A DNA stretch of 64,000 nt from Pseudomonas sp. KUIN-1 (lineage in GTDB: Bacteria > Pseudomonadota > Gammaproteobacteria > Pseudomonadales > Pseudomonadaceae), in NCBI RefSeq assembly GCF_009176725.1, contig NZ_AP020337.1:2790001-2854000 (forward strand), in the 5' to 3' direction. Shown in pieces: positions 48,206 through 56,038 of the stretch. Numbering within the stretch: the first letter of the stretch is position 1; every line of letters begins with the position of its first letter. The notes beneath the pieces were generated by a model, which saw only the letters and a program-made list of their open reading frames with translations, was not told the origin of the DNA and did no database searches. Position numbers and translations under genes: made by a program.

Positions 48206-48655
48206 ATGACCGTGAATATTTTCGAAGCCCTGCGCGAAAGCCATGACCGTCAACGCAGCTACGCTGATGCCCTGATCAAGACCAGTGGCGACAGTGCCGA
48301 ACGCGAGAAGGCCTACAAACAGCTCAAGGAAGAGCTGCAGGCCCACGAAACGGCCGAAGAACGGTTTTTCTATATCCCTCTGATGGCCCACGACAATGGC
48401 GTGGACCTGAGCCGTCACGCCATTTCCGAGCATCACGAGATGGACGAGATGATGGAAGAGCTCGATGAAACCGAGATGTCCAGTCCAGCCTGGCTGGCCA
48501 CTGCGAAAAAGCTGTCGGAAAAAGTGCATCACCACCTCAAGGAAGAAGAACAGAAGTTTTTCCAGATGGCGGGCAAATTGCTCGACGAAAAGCAGAAACA
48601 GAGCTTGGCCGGCGAATACGTGAAGGAATACGAAGAGCAATTGGCTGAAGGTTGA
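48206..48655 (+). CDS. Hemerythrin HHE domain protein
   Basis: 149-residue four-helix-bundle protein with the iron ligands of HHE hemerythrins: ESHDRQR (helix 1), HETAEERFFYIPL (helix 2), ISEHHEMDEMMEEL (helix 3), and KVHHHLKEEEQKFFQMAG (helix 4). Such proteins bind a di-iron centre and act in O2, NO or peroxide sensing or in iron handling. Start ATG 48206 (MTVNIFEAL) follows GGAG; an upstream ATG at 48173 adds 11 unsupported residues. The highly charged C-terminus ends KEYEEQLAEG. Confidence 0.88.
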   Translation: MTVNIFEALRESHDRQRSYADALIKTSGDSAEREKAYKQLKEELQAHETAEERFFYIPLMAHDNGVDLSRHAISEHHEMDEMMEELDETEMSSPAWLATAKKLSEKVHHHLKEEEQKFFQMAGKLLDEKQKQSLAGEYVKEYEEQLAEG

Positions 48656-48703
48656 TAGTGCGTTGCAGTGCTAGAATCGGCTTTTTATCAGCGAAGGCAT
48701 GAC

Positions 48704-49063
48704 ATGAAGTTTCTGTTTCTGACGAGCGCGACGGTGATTGCGGCAACCGTATTGACCGGGTGTGCAGCGCCTTCCAGCTCCGCACGTGCCGCAGGCCCCT
48801 ACAAGGTCCTGTCGAGCGCCAAGCAGGATGCTGCCGTTGCCCAGTGCATTCAGGTGACCTGGCAGAACGAAGCCATGTTCGGCACGTCTTCTGACGTGTT
48901 CCTGCATGACCTGTCCGGCGGCGGTTTCACCGTGTTTACCACCGAGTCGACCTACTTTGCTGACGTGCGTGGCAAGGGCCCGACCACTGCCGTCGAGTTC
49001 TATGCCCCGCAAGGCGATGCCCAGGCCGCGTTGCGCTCTGCGGCCATTGCTACCTGTCTTTAA
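48704..49063 (+). CDS. Small lipoprotein, function unknown
   Basis: 119 residues with a type II signal peptide MKFLFLTSATVIAATVLTGC (lipobox LTGC, Cys at residue 20). The mature part has two further Cys residues (AQCIQVTW and the terminal ATCL), which may form a disulfide in the periplasm. ATG 48704 is the start that gives the signal peptide. It follows the hemerythrin-like gene by 48 bp on the same strand. Comparable short lipoproteins occur in other Pseudomonas genomes without assigned function. Confidence 0.75.
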   Translation: MKFLFLTSATVIAATVLTGCAAPSSSARAAGPYKVLSSAKQDAAVAQCIQVTWQNEAMFGTSSDVFLHDLSGGGFTVFTTESTYFADVRGKGPTTAVEFYAPQGDAQAALRSAAIATCL

Positions 49064-49088
49064 GCCTTTTCCCCACTCGACACCTCTC

Positions 49089-49113
49089 GTTCCCACGCTC
49101 CAGCGCGGGAACG
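49089..49113. repeat. REP-like hairpin element
   Basis: GTTCCCACGCT and AGCGCGGGAAC flank a 2-nt loop with one mismatch; the sequence continues GCCGTTCTGG. Versions of this 'GTTCCCACGCTCC' hairpin are common as dispersed intergenic repeats in P. syringae-group genomes (from memory, not searched). A TGCCCG triplication follows at 49132-49151. Confidence 0.55.
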
Positions 49114-49345
49114 CCGTTCTGGCCGCTCTTTGTGCCCGTGCCCGTGCCCGTGTTTAGGGCTTATTTGCGTTGATACTCCACGCCCGATAACAGCGCATGC
49201 GCACAAGAGTGGGGCCTTACCACTCAAATGTGACAACCGGTAGCGTTACCTGCGGGCTTCGTCCCCGCTTTCCCGACTCAATCCCAAATTCCAGTCTGTT
49301 GATTTGTTTCGACTTTTTCATGGGGTGTTTTCCGCGCGTCCTCTA

Positions 49346-49362
49346 TGGCACACTTTCTGCTG
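49346..49362 (+). promoter_or_regulatory. Sigma-54-like promoter of the ABC/RidA/IclR/deaminase/kdgK operon
   Basis: TGGCACACTTTCTGCTG carries GG at 49347-49348 and GC at 49359-49360 with the required ten bases between. It differs from TGGCACG-N4-TTGCW at two positions. The start would be near 49372, 59 nt before the first gene. RpoN control is common for uptake of nitrogen-containing compounds. An activator site was not identified. Confidence 0.55.
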
Positions 49363-49364
49363 TA

Positions 49365-49404
49365 TATTCCGTTGTTACATACCTATATCCGCTATAGCGG
49401 AATA
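49365..49404. promoter_or_regulatory. Nested inverted repeats, candidate IclR-family operator
   Basis: TCCGCTATAGCGGA (49388-49401) is a perfect 14-bp palindrome. TATTCCG (49365-49371) and CGGAATA (49398-49404) add an outer inverted pair. The palindrome would sit at about +17 to +30 of the predicted transcript, a position for repression. The operon encodes an IclR-type regulator at 52972-53736. Confidence 0.5.
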
Positions 49405-49430
49405 ACGAATACTTCGGCGGAGTTTAAGTC

Positions 49431-50282
49431 ATGCATCGCGGACCTTCCTTTGTGAAAGCTTGTGCCTTTGTTCTTTCAGCCTCATTCATGCTGGCCAATA
49501 CGGTGCAGGCAGCCGAAGGCAGCAAGCTCGATGCAGTATTGAAACGTGGCAATCTGGTGGTAGGGACGGGCAGCACCAATGCGCCTTGGCACTTCCAGGG
49601 CGCGGACGGCAAGTTGCAGGGCTTCGATATCGACATTGGCAGAATCATCGCCAAGGGCCTGTTCAATGACCCGGGCAAGGTGGAGTTTGTCGTGCAGTCC
49701 TCGGATGCACGTATCCCCAACCTGCTGACCGACAAGGTCGACATCAGCTGCCAGTTCATCACCGTTACCGCCAGTCGCGCACAGCAGGTGGCATTCACCC
49801 TGCCGTACTACCGCGAGGGTGTGGCCCTGCTGTTGCCTGCCAATAGCAAGTACAAGGAAATCGATGACCTGAAGGCGGCAGGTGACGATGTGACTGTTGC
49901 TGTACTGCAGAACGTGTACGCCGAAGAGCTGGTGCATCAGGCGCTGCCCAAGGCCAAGGTCGATCAGTACGACAGCGTCGACCTGATGTATCAGGCGATC
50001 AACTCCGGACGTGCCGATACAGCGGCCACCGATCAGTCTTCAGTCAAGTACCTGATGGTGCAGAACCCTGGCCGCTACCGTTCGCCTGCCTTTGCCTGGA
50101 GCCCGCAAACCTATGCCTGCGCGGTCAAGCGTGGCGACCAGGACTGGCTGAACTTCGTCAACACCGCGTTGCATGAAGCCATGACCGGTGTCGAGTTCCC
50201 GGCTTACGCGGCGTCTTTCAAGCAATGGTTCGGTGTCGATCTGCCGGTGCCTGCAATCGGTTTTCCGATGGAATACAAATAA
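49431..50282 (+). CDS. Polar-amino-acid-type ABC transporter, periplasmic binding protein
   Basis: Family 3 solute-binding protein (HisJ/GltI-like), 283 residues. The signal peptide ends near TVQA (about residue 28); the mature part starts AEGSKLDAVLKRGNLVVGTG. Ligand-domain motifs are FQGADGKLQGFDIDIGRIIA, FITVTASRAQQVAFTLPYYREGVALLLP and SGRADTAATDQSSVKYLM. First gene of an eight-gene operon with its permeases, ATPase and catabolic enzymes. From the downstream enzymes I infer D-glucosamine or D-glucosaminate as a likely ligand. Family 3 transporters of other Pseudomonas strains have been assigned to D-glucosamine by mutant fitness (from memory). An ordinary amino acid or D-amino acid remains possible. 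Confidence 0.88.
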   Translation: MHRGPSFVKACAFVLSASFMLANTVQAAEGSKLDAVLKRGNLVVGTGSTNAPWHFQGADGKLQGFDIDIGRIIAKGLFNDPGKVEFVVQSSDARIPNLLTDKVDISCQFITVTASRAQQVAFTLPYYREGVALLLPANSKYKEIDDLKAAGDDVTVAVLQNVYAEELVHQALPKAKVDQYDSVDLMYQAINSGRADTAATDQSSVKYLMVQNPGRYRSPAFAWSPQTYACAVKRGDQDWLNFVNTALHEAMTGVEFPAYAASFKQWFGVDLPVPAIGFPMEYK

Positions 50283-50345
50283 GTCCACTCTGACCTTCAG
50301 CAGCAGGGCGGGCCCTCGGGCTTTCCCTGCCAGGTACGGGCAAGC

Positions 50346-51008
50346 ATGAATTACCAATTGAATTTTGATGCCGTGTGGCGCGACTTCCCCAGTCTTCTGG
50401 CGGGGTTGGGCCTTGGTCTGGAACTGGCCCTGATCTCGATCGCGATTGGCTGTGTGATCGGGCTGGCGAATGCATTTGCGCTGCTGTCACGCTACAAGGC
50501 GTTGCGTATTGTTGCGTCGATCTACGTCACGGTGGTGCGCAATACGCCGATTCTGGTGTTGATCCTGCTGATCTACTTCGCGCTGCCCGGGCTGGGCATT
50601 CGACTGGACAAGCTGGCGTCATTCATCGTCACCTTGTCGCTGTACGCCGGTGCCTATCTGACCGAAGTGTTCCGTGCCGGGCTGCTGAGCATCCACAAGG
50701 GGCAGCGCGAAGCGGGGCTGGCGATCGGTCTGGGCGAATGGCAGGTGCGGGCCTACATCATCGTGCCGGTGATGTTGCGCAATGTATTGCCGGCACTCTC
50801 CAACAACTTCATTTCGCTGTTCAAGGACACCTCTCTTGCGGCCGCCATTGCCGTACCGGAGCTGACCTATTACGCGCGCAAGATCAACGTCGAAAGCTAC
50901 CGGGTGATCGAAACCTGGCTGGTGACCACAGCACTCTATGTGGTGGCCTGCTACGTGATCGCTCTGCTTCTGCGCACCCTCGAACAACGTCTGGCGATTC
51001 GCCGCTAG
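50346..51008 (+). CDS. ABC transporter permease 1 (HisM/HisQ-type)
   Basis: Inner-membrane permease of 220 residues with about five TM segments (for example LGLELALISIAIGCVIGLANAFALL and VVACYVIALLL). The HisMQ-type signatures are VVRNTPILVLILLIYFALPGLG near residue 60, and the EAA-like cytoplasmic loop EAGLAIGLGEWQVRAYIIVPVMLRNVLPALSN that contacts the ATPase. The ATG at 50346 follows the spacer CAGGTACGGGCAAGC. It is followed by the second permease after 9 bp. The two permeases would form the heterodimeric channel. Confidence 0.92.
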   Translation: MNYQLNFDAVWRDFPSLLAGLGLGLELALISIAIGCVIGLANAFALLSRYKALRIVASIYVTVVRNTPILVLILLIYFALPGLGIRLDKLASFIVTLSLYAGAYLTEVFRAGLLSIHKGQREAGLAIGLGEWQVRAYIIVPVMLRNVLPALSNNFISLFKDTSLAAAIAVPELTYYARKINVESYRVIETWLVTTALYVVACYVIALLLRTLEQRLAIRR

Positions 51009-51017
51009 GAGGCTGTC

Positions 51018-51680
51018 ATGTATCAACCCCCTGGCTGGTTGCAGGAAGTGTGGAATGCGCGGGAAGTGCTCTGGTCCGGTTTTACGACCAGTATCCAGTG
51101 CTCGGCGCTGGCGATTGCCGCAGGTACGCTGATCGGCATGCTGGCCGGTCTGGTGCTGACTTACGGCGGTTTTTTCGCCCGCTTGCCGATTCGGCTCTAT
51201 GTGGATCTGATTCGTGGTACCCCGGTGTTCGTGCTGGTGCTGGCGGTGTTTTACATGGTGCCGGCGCTGGGTTGGCAGATCAGCGCGTTTCAGGCCGGCG
51301 CAATAGGCCTGACGCTGTTCTGCGGCTCTCACGTTTCAGAAATCGTGCGCGGCGCCCTGCAGGCCATCCCCCGTGGCCAGCTGGAAGCCGGCAAGGCCAT
51401 CGGACTGCGCTTTGGTCAGTCGCTGCGCTACGTGTTGCTGCCTCAGGCCATGCGTCAGATCCTGCCGACCTGGGTCAACTCCTCGACCGAGATCGTCAAG
51501 GCGTCAACGCTGCTTTCGGTGATCGGTGTGGCTGAACTGCTGCTCAGCACCCAACAGGTGATCGCGCGCACATTCATGACCCTGGAGTTCTACCTGTTTG
51601 CAGGTTTCCTGTTCTTTCTCATCAACTACGCCATCGAACTTCTTGGGCGGCAAATCGAAAAGCGGGTGGCATTGCCATGA
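51018..51680 (+). CDS. ABC transporter permease 2 (HisM/HisQ-type)
   Basis: Second permease, 220 residues. The periplasmic loop signature is [22 protein letters not shown], and the EAA loop is [34 protein letters not shown]. There are about five hydrophobic segments. Start ATG follows CTAGGAGGCTGTC, a strong ribosome-binding site. The stop overlaps the ATPase start by 4 bp, so the translation of channel and motor subunits is coupled. Confidence 0.92.
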   Translation: MYQPPGWLQEVWNAREVLWSGFTTSIQCSALAIAAGTLIGMLAGLVLTYGGFFARLPIRLYVDLIRGTPVFVLVLAVFYMVPALGWQISAFQAGAIGLTLFCGSHVSEIVRGALQAIPRGQLEAGKAIGLRFGQSLRYVLLPQAMRQILPTWVNSSTEIVKASTLLSVIGVAELLLSTQQVIARTFMTLEFYLFAGFLFFLINYAIELLGRQIEKRVALP

Positions 51681-52462
51681 CACAGACTCATAACCCTGGC
51701 CCGGCGCTGCTCAGCATCGAGGGCCTGCATAAATCCTACGGCGCAGTGGAAGTGCTCAAGGGCGTCGATCTGCGCATGCAGAAAGGCAATGTCGTGACCT
51801 TGATCGGTTCCAGCGGCTCGGGCAAGACCACCTTGCTGCGCTGCGTCAACCTGCTGGAAGAGTTTCAGGGCGGGCATATCCGTCTTGAGGGCCAGGACAT
51901 CGGCTACAGCAATGTAGACGGCAAGCGCACCCGCCATCCGGAGCGTCTGATCGCGCAACACCGGGCAATGACCGGCATGGCCTTCCAGCAATTCAACCTG
52001 TTTCCGCACCTCAGTGCCTTGCAGAACGTCACCCTGGGCTTGCTCAAGGTCAAGAAGATGCCCAAGGATCAGGCCGTTGCGCTGGCCGAAAAGTGGCTGG
52101 ACCGGGTCGGCCTGCTGGAGCGGCGTAATCATTTCCCCGGTCAGTTGTCCGGTGGCCAGCAGCAGCGTGTGGCGATCGCCCGCGCCATTGCCATGAACCC
52201 CAGCCTGATGCTGTTTGACGAAGTCACTTCGGCACTCGATCCGGAACTGGTGGGCGAAGTGCTGAGCGTCATCAAGGACCTGGCCGAGGAGGGTATGACC
52301 ATGCTGCTGGTGACGCACGAAATGCGTTTCGCCTACGAAGTGTCGGACCAGATCGTGTTCATGAATCAGGGCCGTATCGAAGAGCAGGGGCCACCCAAGG
52401 TTTTGTTCGAGCAGCCGAAGTCGGCGCGCTTGAGCGAGTTTCTCAAGAACATCCGTTTTTAA
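51677..52462 (+). CDS. ABC transporter ATP-binding protein (GlnQ/HisP-type)
   Basis: Cytosolic ATPase of the importer, 261 residues. Walker [14 protein letters not shown]-loop region [12 protein letters not shown], signature [14 protein letters not shown], Walker [20 protein letters not shown], and the switch His in [10 protein letters not shown]. The pattern [10 protein letters not shown] is that of polar-amino-acid importers. It starts ATG 51677, overlapping permease 2. There is no regulatory C-terminal domain. Confidence 0.94.
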   Translation: MTQTHNPGPALLSIEGLHKSYGAVEVLKGVDLRMQKGNVVTLIGSSGSGKTTLLRCVNLLEEFQGGHIRLEGQDIGYSNVDGKRTRHPERLIAQHRAMTGMAFQQFNLFPHLSALQNVTLGLLKVKKMPKDQAVALAEKWLDRVGLLERRNHFPGQLSGGQQQRVAIARAIAMNPSLMLFDEVTSALDPELVGEVLSVIKDLAEEGMTMLLVTHEMRFAYEVSDQIVFMNQGRIEEQGPPKVLFEQPKSARLSEFLKNIRF

Positions 52463-52502
52463 ACGTTCACCACGTCCAATGCTTCAAGACAAGGAAAAAC
52501 TC

Positions 52503-52889
52503 ATGACTATTACCCGTTATGGCGCAGGCAGCACAGCAGGGGGCGGCCAGCCACGTCCATTCGCTCGCGCAGTCGAGGCTGACGGCTGGTTGCACGTTTC
52601 CGGCCAGGTACCTGCGCAGGATGGCGAGATCATCGTCGGCGGCATCGTCGAGCAGACGCATCAGACCATGCGCAACCTGATCGCAATTCTTGAAGAGGCC
52701 GGTTATGCGCTCAAGGATGTGATCCGGGTCGGCGTGTGGCTGGAGGACCCGCGGGACTTCTGGAGTTTCAACAAGGTGTTCGGTGAGTACTTCACCCCCG
52801 AGCATGCGCCGGCACGCGCTTGCGTTCAGGCGAGCATGATGGTCGACTGCAAGGTCGAAATCGACTGTATTGCCTACAAGCGCAAATAG
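52503..52889 (+). CDS. RidA/YjgF family reactive-intermediate deaminase
   Basis: 128-residue trimeric RidA-type protein that hydrolyses enamine/imine intermediates released by PLP-dependent dehydratases. The invariant Arg is in PARACVQASMMVD and the conserved Glu in KVEIDCIAYKRK. The start ATG 52503 follows AAGGAAAAACTC; the longer frame from 52479 is not supported. Its position in the operon, before a PLP-type amino-acid deaminase, fits detoxification of the 2-aminoacrylate-like or enamine product of that enzyme. Confidence 0.92.
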   Translation: MTITRYGAGSTAGGGQPRPFARAVEADGWLHVSGQVPAQDGEIIVGGIVEQTHQTMRNLIAILEEAGYALKDVIRVGVWLEDPRDFWSFNKVFGEYFTPEHAPARACVQASMMVDCKVEIDCIAYKRK

Positions 52890-52971
52890 CACACGTGCAG
52901 CCACACGTTGCAAGCCAGAAGCCCGATCACTTGAGGCTTTTGGCTCGCCGCTTTCCCAAGGAATGAACCTC

Positions 52972-53736
52972 ATGACCGAAGACACTATCAAGCGCCGGGC
53001 ACGTGGACTGGACCGGGCGTTCGATATCCTGGATTTTCTCAAGGAAAAGGCCAGGCCCATGCGCCCCAATGAGATTGCCAGCGGCATCGGCAGCCCCAAA
53101 TCTACGGTTTACGAACTGGTTGCATCGCTGCTGGAGCGGCGGATTCTGGAGACAGTGGGCAAGGACGGGCATGTCTATCTTGGCCGTCAGTTGTATTTCC
53201 TGGGGCAGGCACACTTGCGGCACTTCGATTTCACTCGCGAGGCCGAAGCCTGCCTGTGCGAGATCGTCAGCCAGACGCGGGAAACTGCGCAGATGTGCCT
53301 GCTCAATGGCCGCAAATACACCGTGGCGCTGATGAAGGAGGGTGAGCGTCATTTCAGGATTTCTTCGGACATCGGCGAAAACGCGCCCATCCCATGGACG
53401 GCGTCCGGGCGTCTGTTGCTCAGCCACCTGAGCGATCAGCAGATCATCGACCTGATCGACCCCGACGATTTCATTCTGCCGGGTGGCGAACGTCTGCCGC
53501 TGGAGACCTTTCTTCGGGAAATCCGCAAGGCCGGCGAGGAGGGCTTCTTTTCCTTCGACAGCGTGGCTGACACTTTCACCCACTGCTTCGCCGCCCCCGT
53601 GAACAACGAACACGGTCAGTGCATCGCCACACTGTGCATCGTCGCGCCGCGTGCCGACGCCAAGACCCACTACGACGACTATCGGCGGGTGCTGATCGAC
53701 AGCGCCAATGGCCTGGCTCGCCGTATCAACGAATAA
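52972..53736 (+). CDS. IclR-family transcriptional regulator
   Basis: 254 residues. The N-terminal winged HTH (about 10-70) contains ALDRAFDILDFLK-like ARGLDRAFDILDFL, and MRPNEIASGIGSPKSTVYELVASLLE as the recognition region. The C-terminal effector domain has AQMCLLNGRKYTVALMKEGERHFR and GENAPIPWTASGRLLLSHL, the IclR ligand-pocket signature. Start ATG 52972 has AAGGA nine bases upstream; in-frame ATGs at 52870 and 52963 are weaker. Being inside the operon it probably autoregulates it through the palindrome at 49388-49401. Confidence 0.92.
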   Translation: MTEDTIKRRARGLDRAFDILDFLKEKARPMRPNEIASGIGSPKSTVYELVASLLERRILETVGKDGHVYLGRQLYFLGQAHLRHFDFTREAEACLCEIVSQTRETAQMCLLNGRKYTVALMKEGERHFRISSDIGENAPIPWTASGRLLLSHLSDQQIIDLIDPDDFILPGGERLPLETFLREIRKAGEEGFFSFDSVADTFTHCFAAPVNNEHGQCIATLCIVAPRADAKTHYDDYRRVLIDSANGLARRINE

Positions 53737-53752
53737 CCGCAGGAGATTACCG

Positions 53753-54958
53753 ATGAGCACCGCAGCAATGGACAAGGGTACTGCGCAGCCGGGTGACAGC
53801 CTGGTCAGTGATGTCAGCCTGCCTGCACTGGTAATTCATAATCAGGCGCTGCAACACAATATTCGCTGGATGCAGCAGTTTGTCAGCGACAGCGGTGCAG
53901 AGCTGGCACCGCACGGCAAGACCAGCATGGTGCCCGCGCTGTTTCGCCGGCAACTGGACGCGGGCGCATGGGGCATGACCCTCGCCACCGCAGTCCAGAC
54001 GCAGGCCGCTTACGCGCATGGCGTGCGCCGGGTGCTGATGGCCAACCAACTGGTCGGTGCGCCGAACATGGCGATCGTCGCCGACATGCTGGCTGATCCG
54101 ATGTTCGAGTTTCACTGCATGGTCGACCATCCGGACAATGTCGCCGCGCTGGGCGAGTTTTTCGCTGCGCGTGGCCTGCGTTTGAACGTGATGATCGAAT
54201 ACGGCGTACCCGGCGGGCGCTGCGGCTGCCGTAGCGAAGAACAGGTGCTGGCGCTGGTCGACGCTGTTCTGGCTCAACCGGCGCTGGCATTGACCGGCAT
54301 TGAAGGGTACGAGGGCGTCATCCACGGCGACCACGCTATCGAAGGCATCAAGGCCTTTGCCGCGTCACTGGTGCGTCTGGCTGTCGACCTGCAGGACAAG
54401 GGCGCCTTCGCACTGGATCGCCCGATCGTCACGGCGTCCGGCTCGGCCTGGTATGACCTGATCGCCGAGGCATTTGACGCTCAGGCGGTTCGCGAGCGCT
54501 TCCTCAGCGTGCTGCGGCCGGGCAGCTATGTGGTGCATGACCACGGCATCTACAAGGACGCGCAGTGCTGCGTGCTGGATCGGCGTGCCGAATTGAGCGA
54601 AGCGTTGCTGCCTGCCCTGGAAGTCTGGGCGCATGTGCAATCCATGCCGGAACCGGGCTTTGCAGTGATTGCCATGGGCAAGCGCGATGTGGCCTACGAC
54701 GCCGGGTTGCCCAATCCGCTGCTGCGTTACAAGCCAGGCGTGCAATCGACTGCCGGTGACGATGTCAGCGCCTGCAAGGTGACGGCTGTCATGGACCAGC
54801 ATGCATTCATGAGCGTTGCACCCGGATGCGAGTTGAAGGTCGGCGATATCATTTCCTTCGGCACCTCGCACCCGTGTCTGACGTTCGACAAGTGGCGTTC
54901 AGGTTGCCTGGTGGATAATGACCTGCGGGTAATCGAGCCTTTCAGTACATATTTCTAG
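53753..54958 (+). CDS. Fold-type III PLP amino-acid deaminase (D-serine/D-threonine/D-glucosaminate dehydratase-like)
   Basis: 401 residues of the alanine-racemase-N-terminal/DSD1-like family: an N-terminal PLP barrel and a C-terminal metal-binding beta domain. The PLP Lys lies in LAPHGKTSMVPALFRRQL (about residue 58). Metal ligands are likely the His and Cys of FGTSHPCLTFDKW near the C-terminus. Other family features are VMIEYGVPGGRCG, GYEGVIHG and VTASGSAWYDLI. Such enzymes are annotated as amino acid deaminase, D-threonine aldolase or D-serine dehydratase; the P. fluorescens D-glucosaminate dehydratase is, as I recall, of this metal-dependent PLP type. Next to KDG kinase, D-glucosaminate (product 2-keto-3-deoxygluconate plus ammonia) is the substrate that links the operon. 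Start ATG 53753 after AGGAG. Confidence 0.85.
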   Translation: MSTAAMDKGTAQPGDSLVSDVSLPALVIHNQALQHNIRWMQQFVSDSGAELAPHGKTSMVPALFRRQLDAGAWGMTLATAVQTQAAYAHGVRRVLMANQLVGAPNMAIVADMLADPMFEFHCMVDHPDNVAALGEFFAARGLRLNVMIEYGVPGGRCGCRSEEQVLALVDAVLAQPALALTGIEGYEGVIHGDHAIEGIKAFAASLVRLAVDLQDKGAFALDRPIVTASGSAWYDLIAEAFDAQAVRERFLSVLRPGSYVVHDHGIYKDAQCCVLDRRAELSEALLPALEVWAHVQSMPEPGFAVIAMGKRDVAYDAGLPNPLLRYKPGVQSTAGDDVSACKVTAVMDQHAFMSVAPGCELKVGDIISFGTSHPCLTFDKWRSGCLVDNDLRVIEPFSTYF

Positions 54959-54985
54959 TCAAAATATTTGCAGGAGTATCGTCAC

Positions 54986-55909
54986 ATGAGCCTTCCCCGG
55001 GTCGCCCTTATCGGCGAATGCATGATCGAACTGCAACAGCATGCTGATGGCAGCCTGCGCCAGAGCTTCGGCGGCGACACGCTCAATACCGCGGTATACC
55101 TTTCCCGATTGCTGGGTGAGCGGGCCAAGGTCGACTACGTCACGGCGCTGGGCGACGACAGCTTCAGCGATGCGATGTGCCGGATCTGGGCGGACGAGGG
55201 CATCGGTCTGGGCAAGGTGCAGCGCCTGCCTGGACGCTTGCCGGGGCTCTACTGCATCCAGACCGACGCCAATGGTGAGCGGCGTTTCCTCTACTGGCGC
55301 AACGAAGCTGCCGTGCGCGACTGCTTCATGACCCCGGCGGCCGAGCCGATCCTGGCAGCGCTGGCCAGCTACGACGTGCTGTATTTCAGCGGCATTACCC
55401 TGGCAGTGCTTGGCGAGCAGGGGCGTGCCAAACTGCTGGAGGCATTGGCGCGCGCGCGTCAGCGCGGTGTCAGGGTCGCCTTCGACAACAACTATCGTCC
55501 GCGGCTGTGGGCCAGTGTCGAGCAGGCCCGCGAAGCCTACCGTGCGTGCCTGCAGCATGTGGATCTGGCCTTGCTGACCGAAGACGACGAGCAGGCGCTG
55601 TATGGCTATGCCGACAGCGAACAGCTGCTGGCCGCCTATCGCGGGCGCGGCATCGGTGAAATCGTCGTCAAGCGTGGCGCCCAGAGTTGCCTCGTCGAAG
55701 CCGGCGGCGAACGTTTCGACATCGCAGCGCAGAAGGTCGAGCGTGTGGTCGATACCACGGCTGCGGGAGACTCGTTCAGTGCCGGCTATCTCGCGGCCCG
55801 GCTCACGGGTGAACGCCCGCTGCAGGCGGCGGAAGCAGGGCATCGCCTGGCCAGTATCGTGATCCAGCACCCGGGCGCGCTGGTGCCCAAGTCGGTCATG
55901 CCAGTCTGA
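54986..55909 (+). CDS. kdgK: 2-keto-3-deoxygluconate kinase KdgK (PfkB family)
   Basis: Phosphorylates 2-keto-3-deoxygluconate to KDPG, which enters the Entner-Doudoroff pathway. It has 307 residues and matches E. coli KdgK over its whole length: VALIGECMIELQQ, SFGGDTLNTAVYLSRLLG, RLPGLYCIQTDANGERRFLYWRNEAAVRD, VAFDNNYRPRLWAS, EIVVKRGAQSCLVEAGG, and DTTAAGDSFSAGYLAARL with the catalytic Asp. The start ATG 54986 follows AGGAG; the frame also opens at 54968. Last gene of the operon. Its product class is the strongest clue to the pathway. Confidence 0.93.
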   Translation: MSLPRVALIGECMIELQQHADGSLRQSFGGDTLNTAVYLSRLLGERAKVDYVTALGDDSFSDAMCRIWADEGIGLGKVQRLPGRLPGLYCIQTDANGERRFLYWRNEAAVRDCFMTPAAEPILAALASYDVLYFSGITLAVLGEQGRAKLLEALARARQRGVRVAFDNNYRPRLWASVEQAREAYRACLQHVDLALLTEDDEQALYGYADSEQLLAAYRGRGIGEIVVKRGAQSCLVEAGGERFDIAAQKVERVVDTTAAGDSFSAGYLAARLTGERPLQAAEAGHRLASIVIQHPGALVPKSVMPV

Positions 55910-55970
55910 TAGCACTTGCCACGGAACATGCAGTTGATCGGCTAACACACTGACAGACAAGCATATCGCT

Positions 55971-55998
55971 GGAACCCGCGCGAAAATCCGGCCACCAT
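55971..55998 (+). promoter_or_regulatory. Near-consensus HrpL box upstream of the UvrD-like gene
   Basis: GGAACC (55971-55976), 15 bases, then CCAC (55992-55995). The hrp-box consensus is GGAACC-N15/16-CCACNNA; here the last A is a T one base early (CCACCAT), and the A after GGAACC is absent. The start would fall about 10 bp later and the gene begins at 56039. GGAACC-N15-CCAC can arise by chance in 64 kb, so this is tentative. Confidence 0.35.
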
Positions 55999-56038
55999 AG
56001 GCGACCTTTTCGCCTGCGAGCCCACCACCGGAGTCTGC

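Larger units (their letters stand above)
49064..49430. other. 367-bp gap with REP-like hairpin and the promoter region of the ABC/kdgK operon
   Basis: Left to right it holds a REP-like hairpin (49089-49113), a TGCCCG triplet repeat (49132-49151), a GC-poor stretch, a sigma-54-like promoter (49346-49362), inverted repeats (49365-49404) and the ribosome-binding site GCGGAG before the ATG at 49431. Confidence 0.65.
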
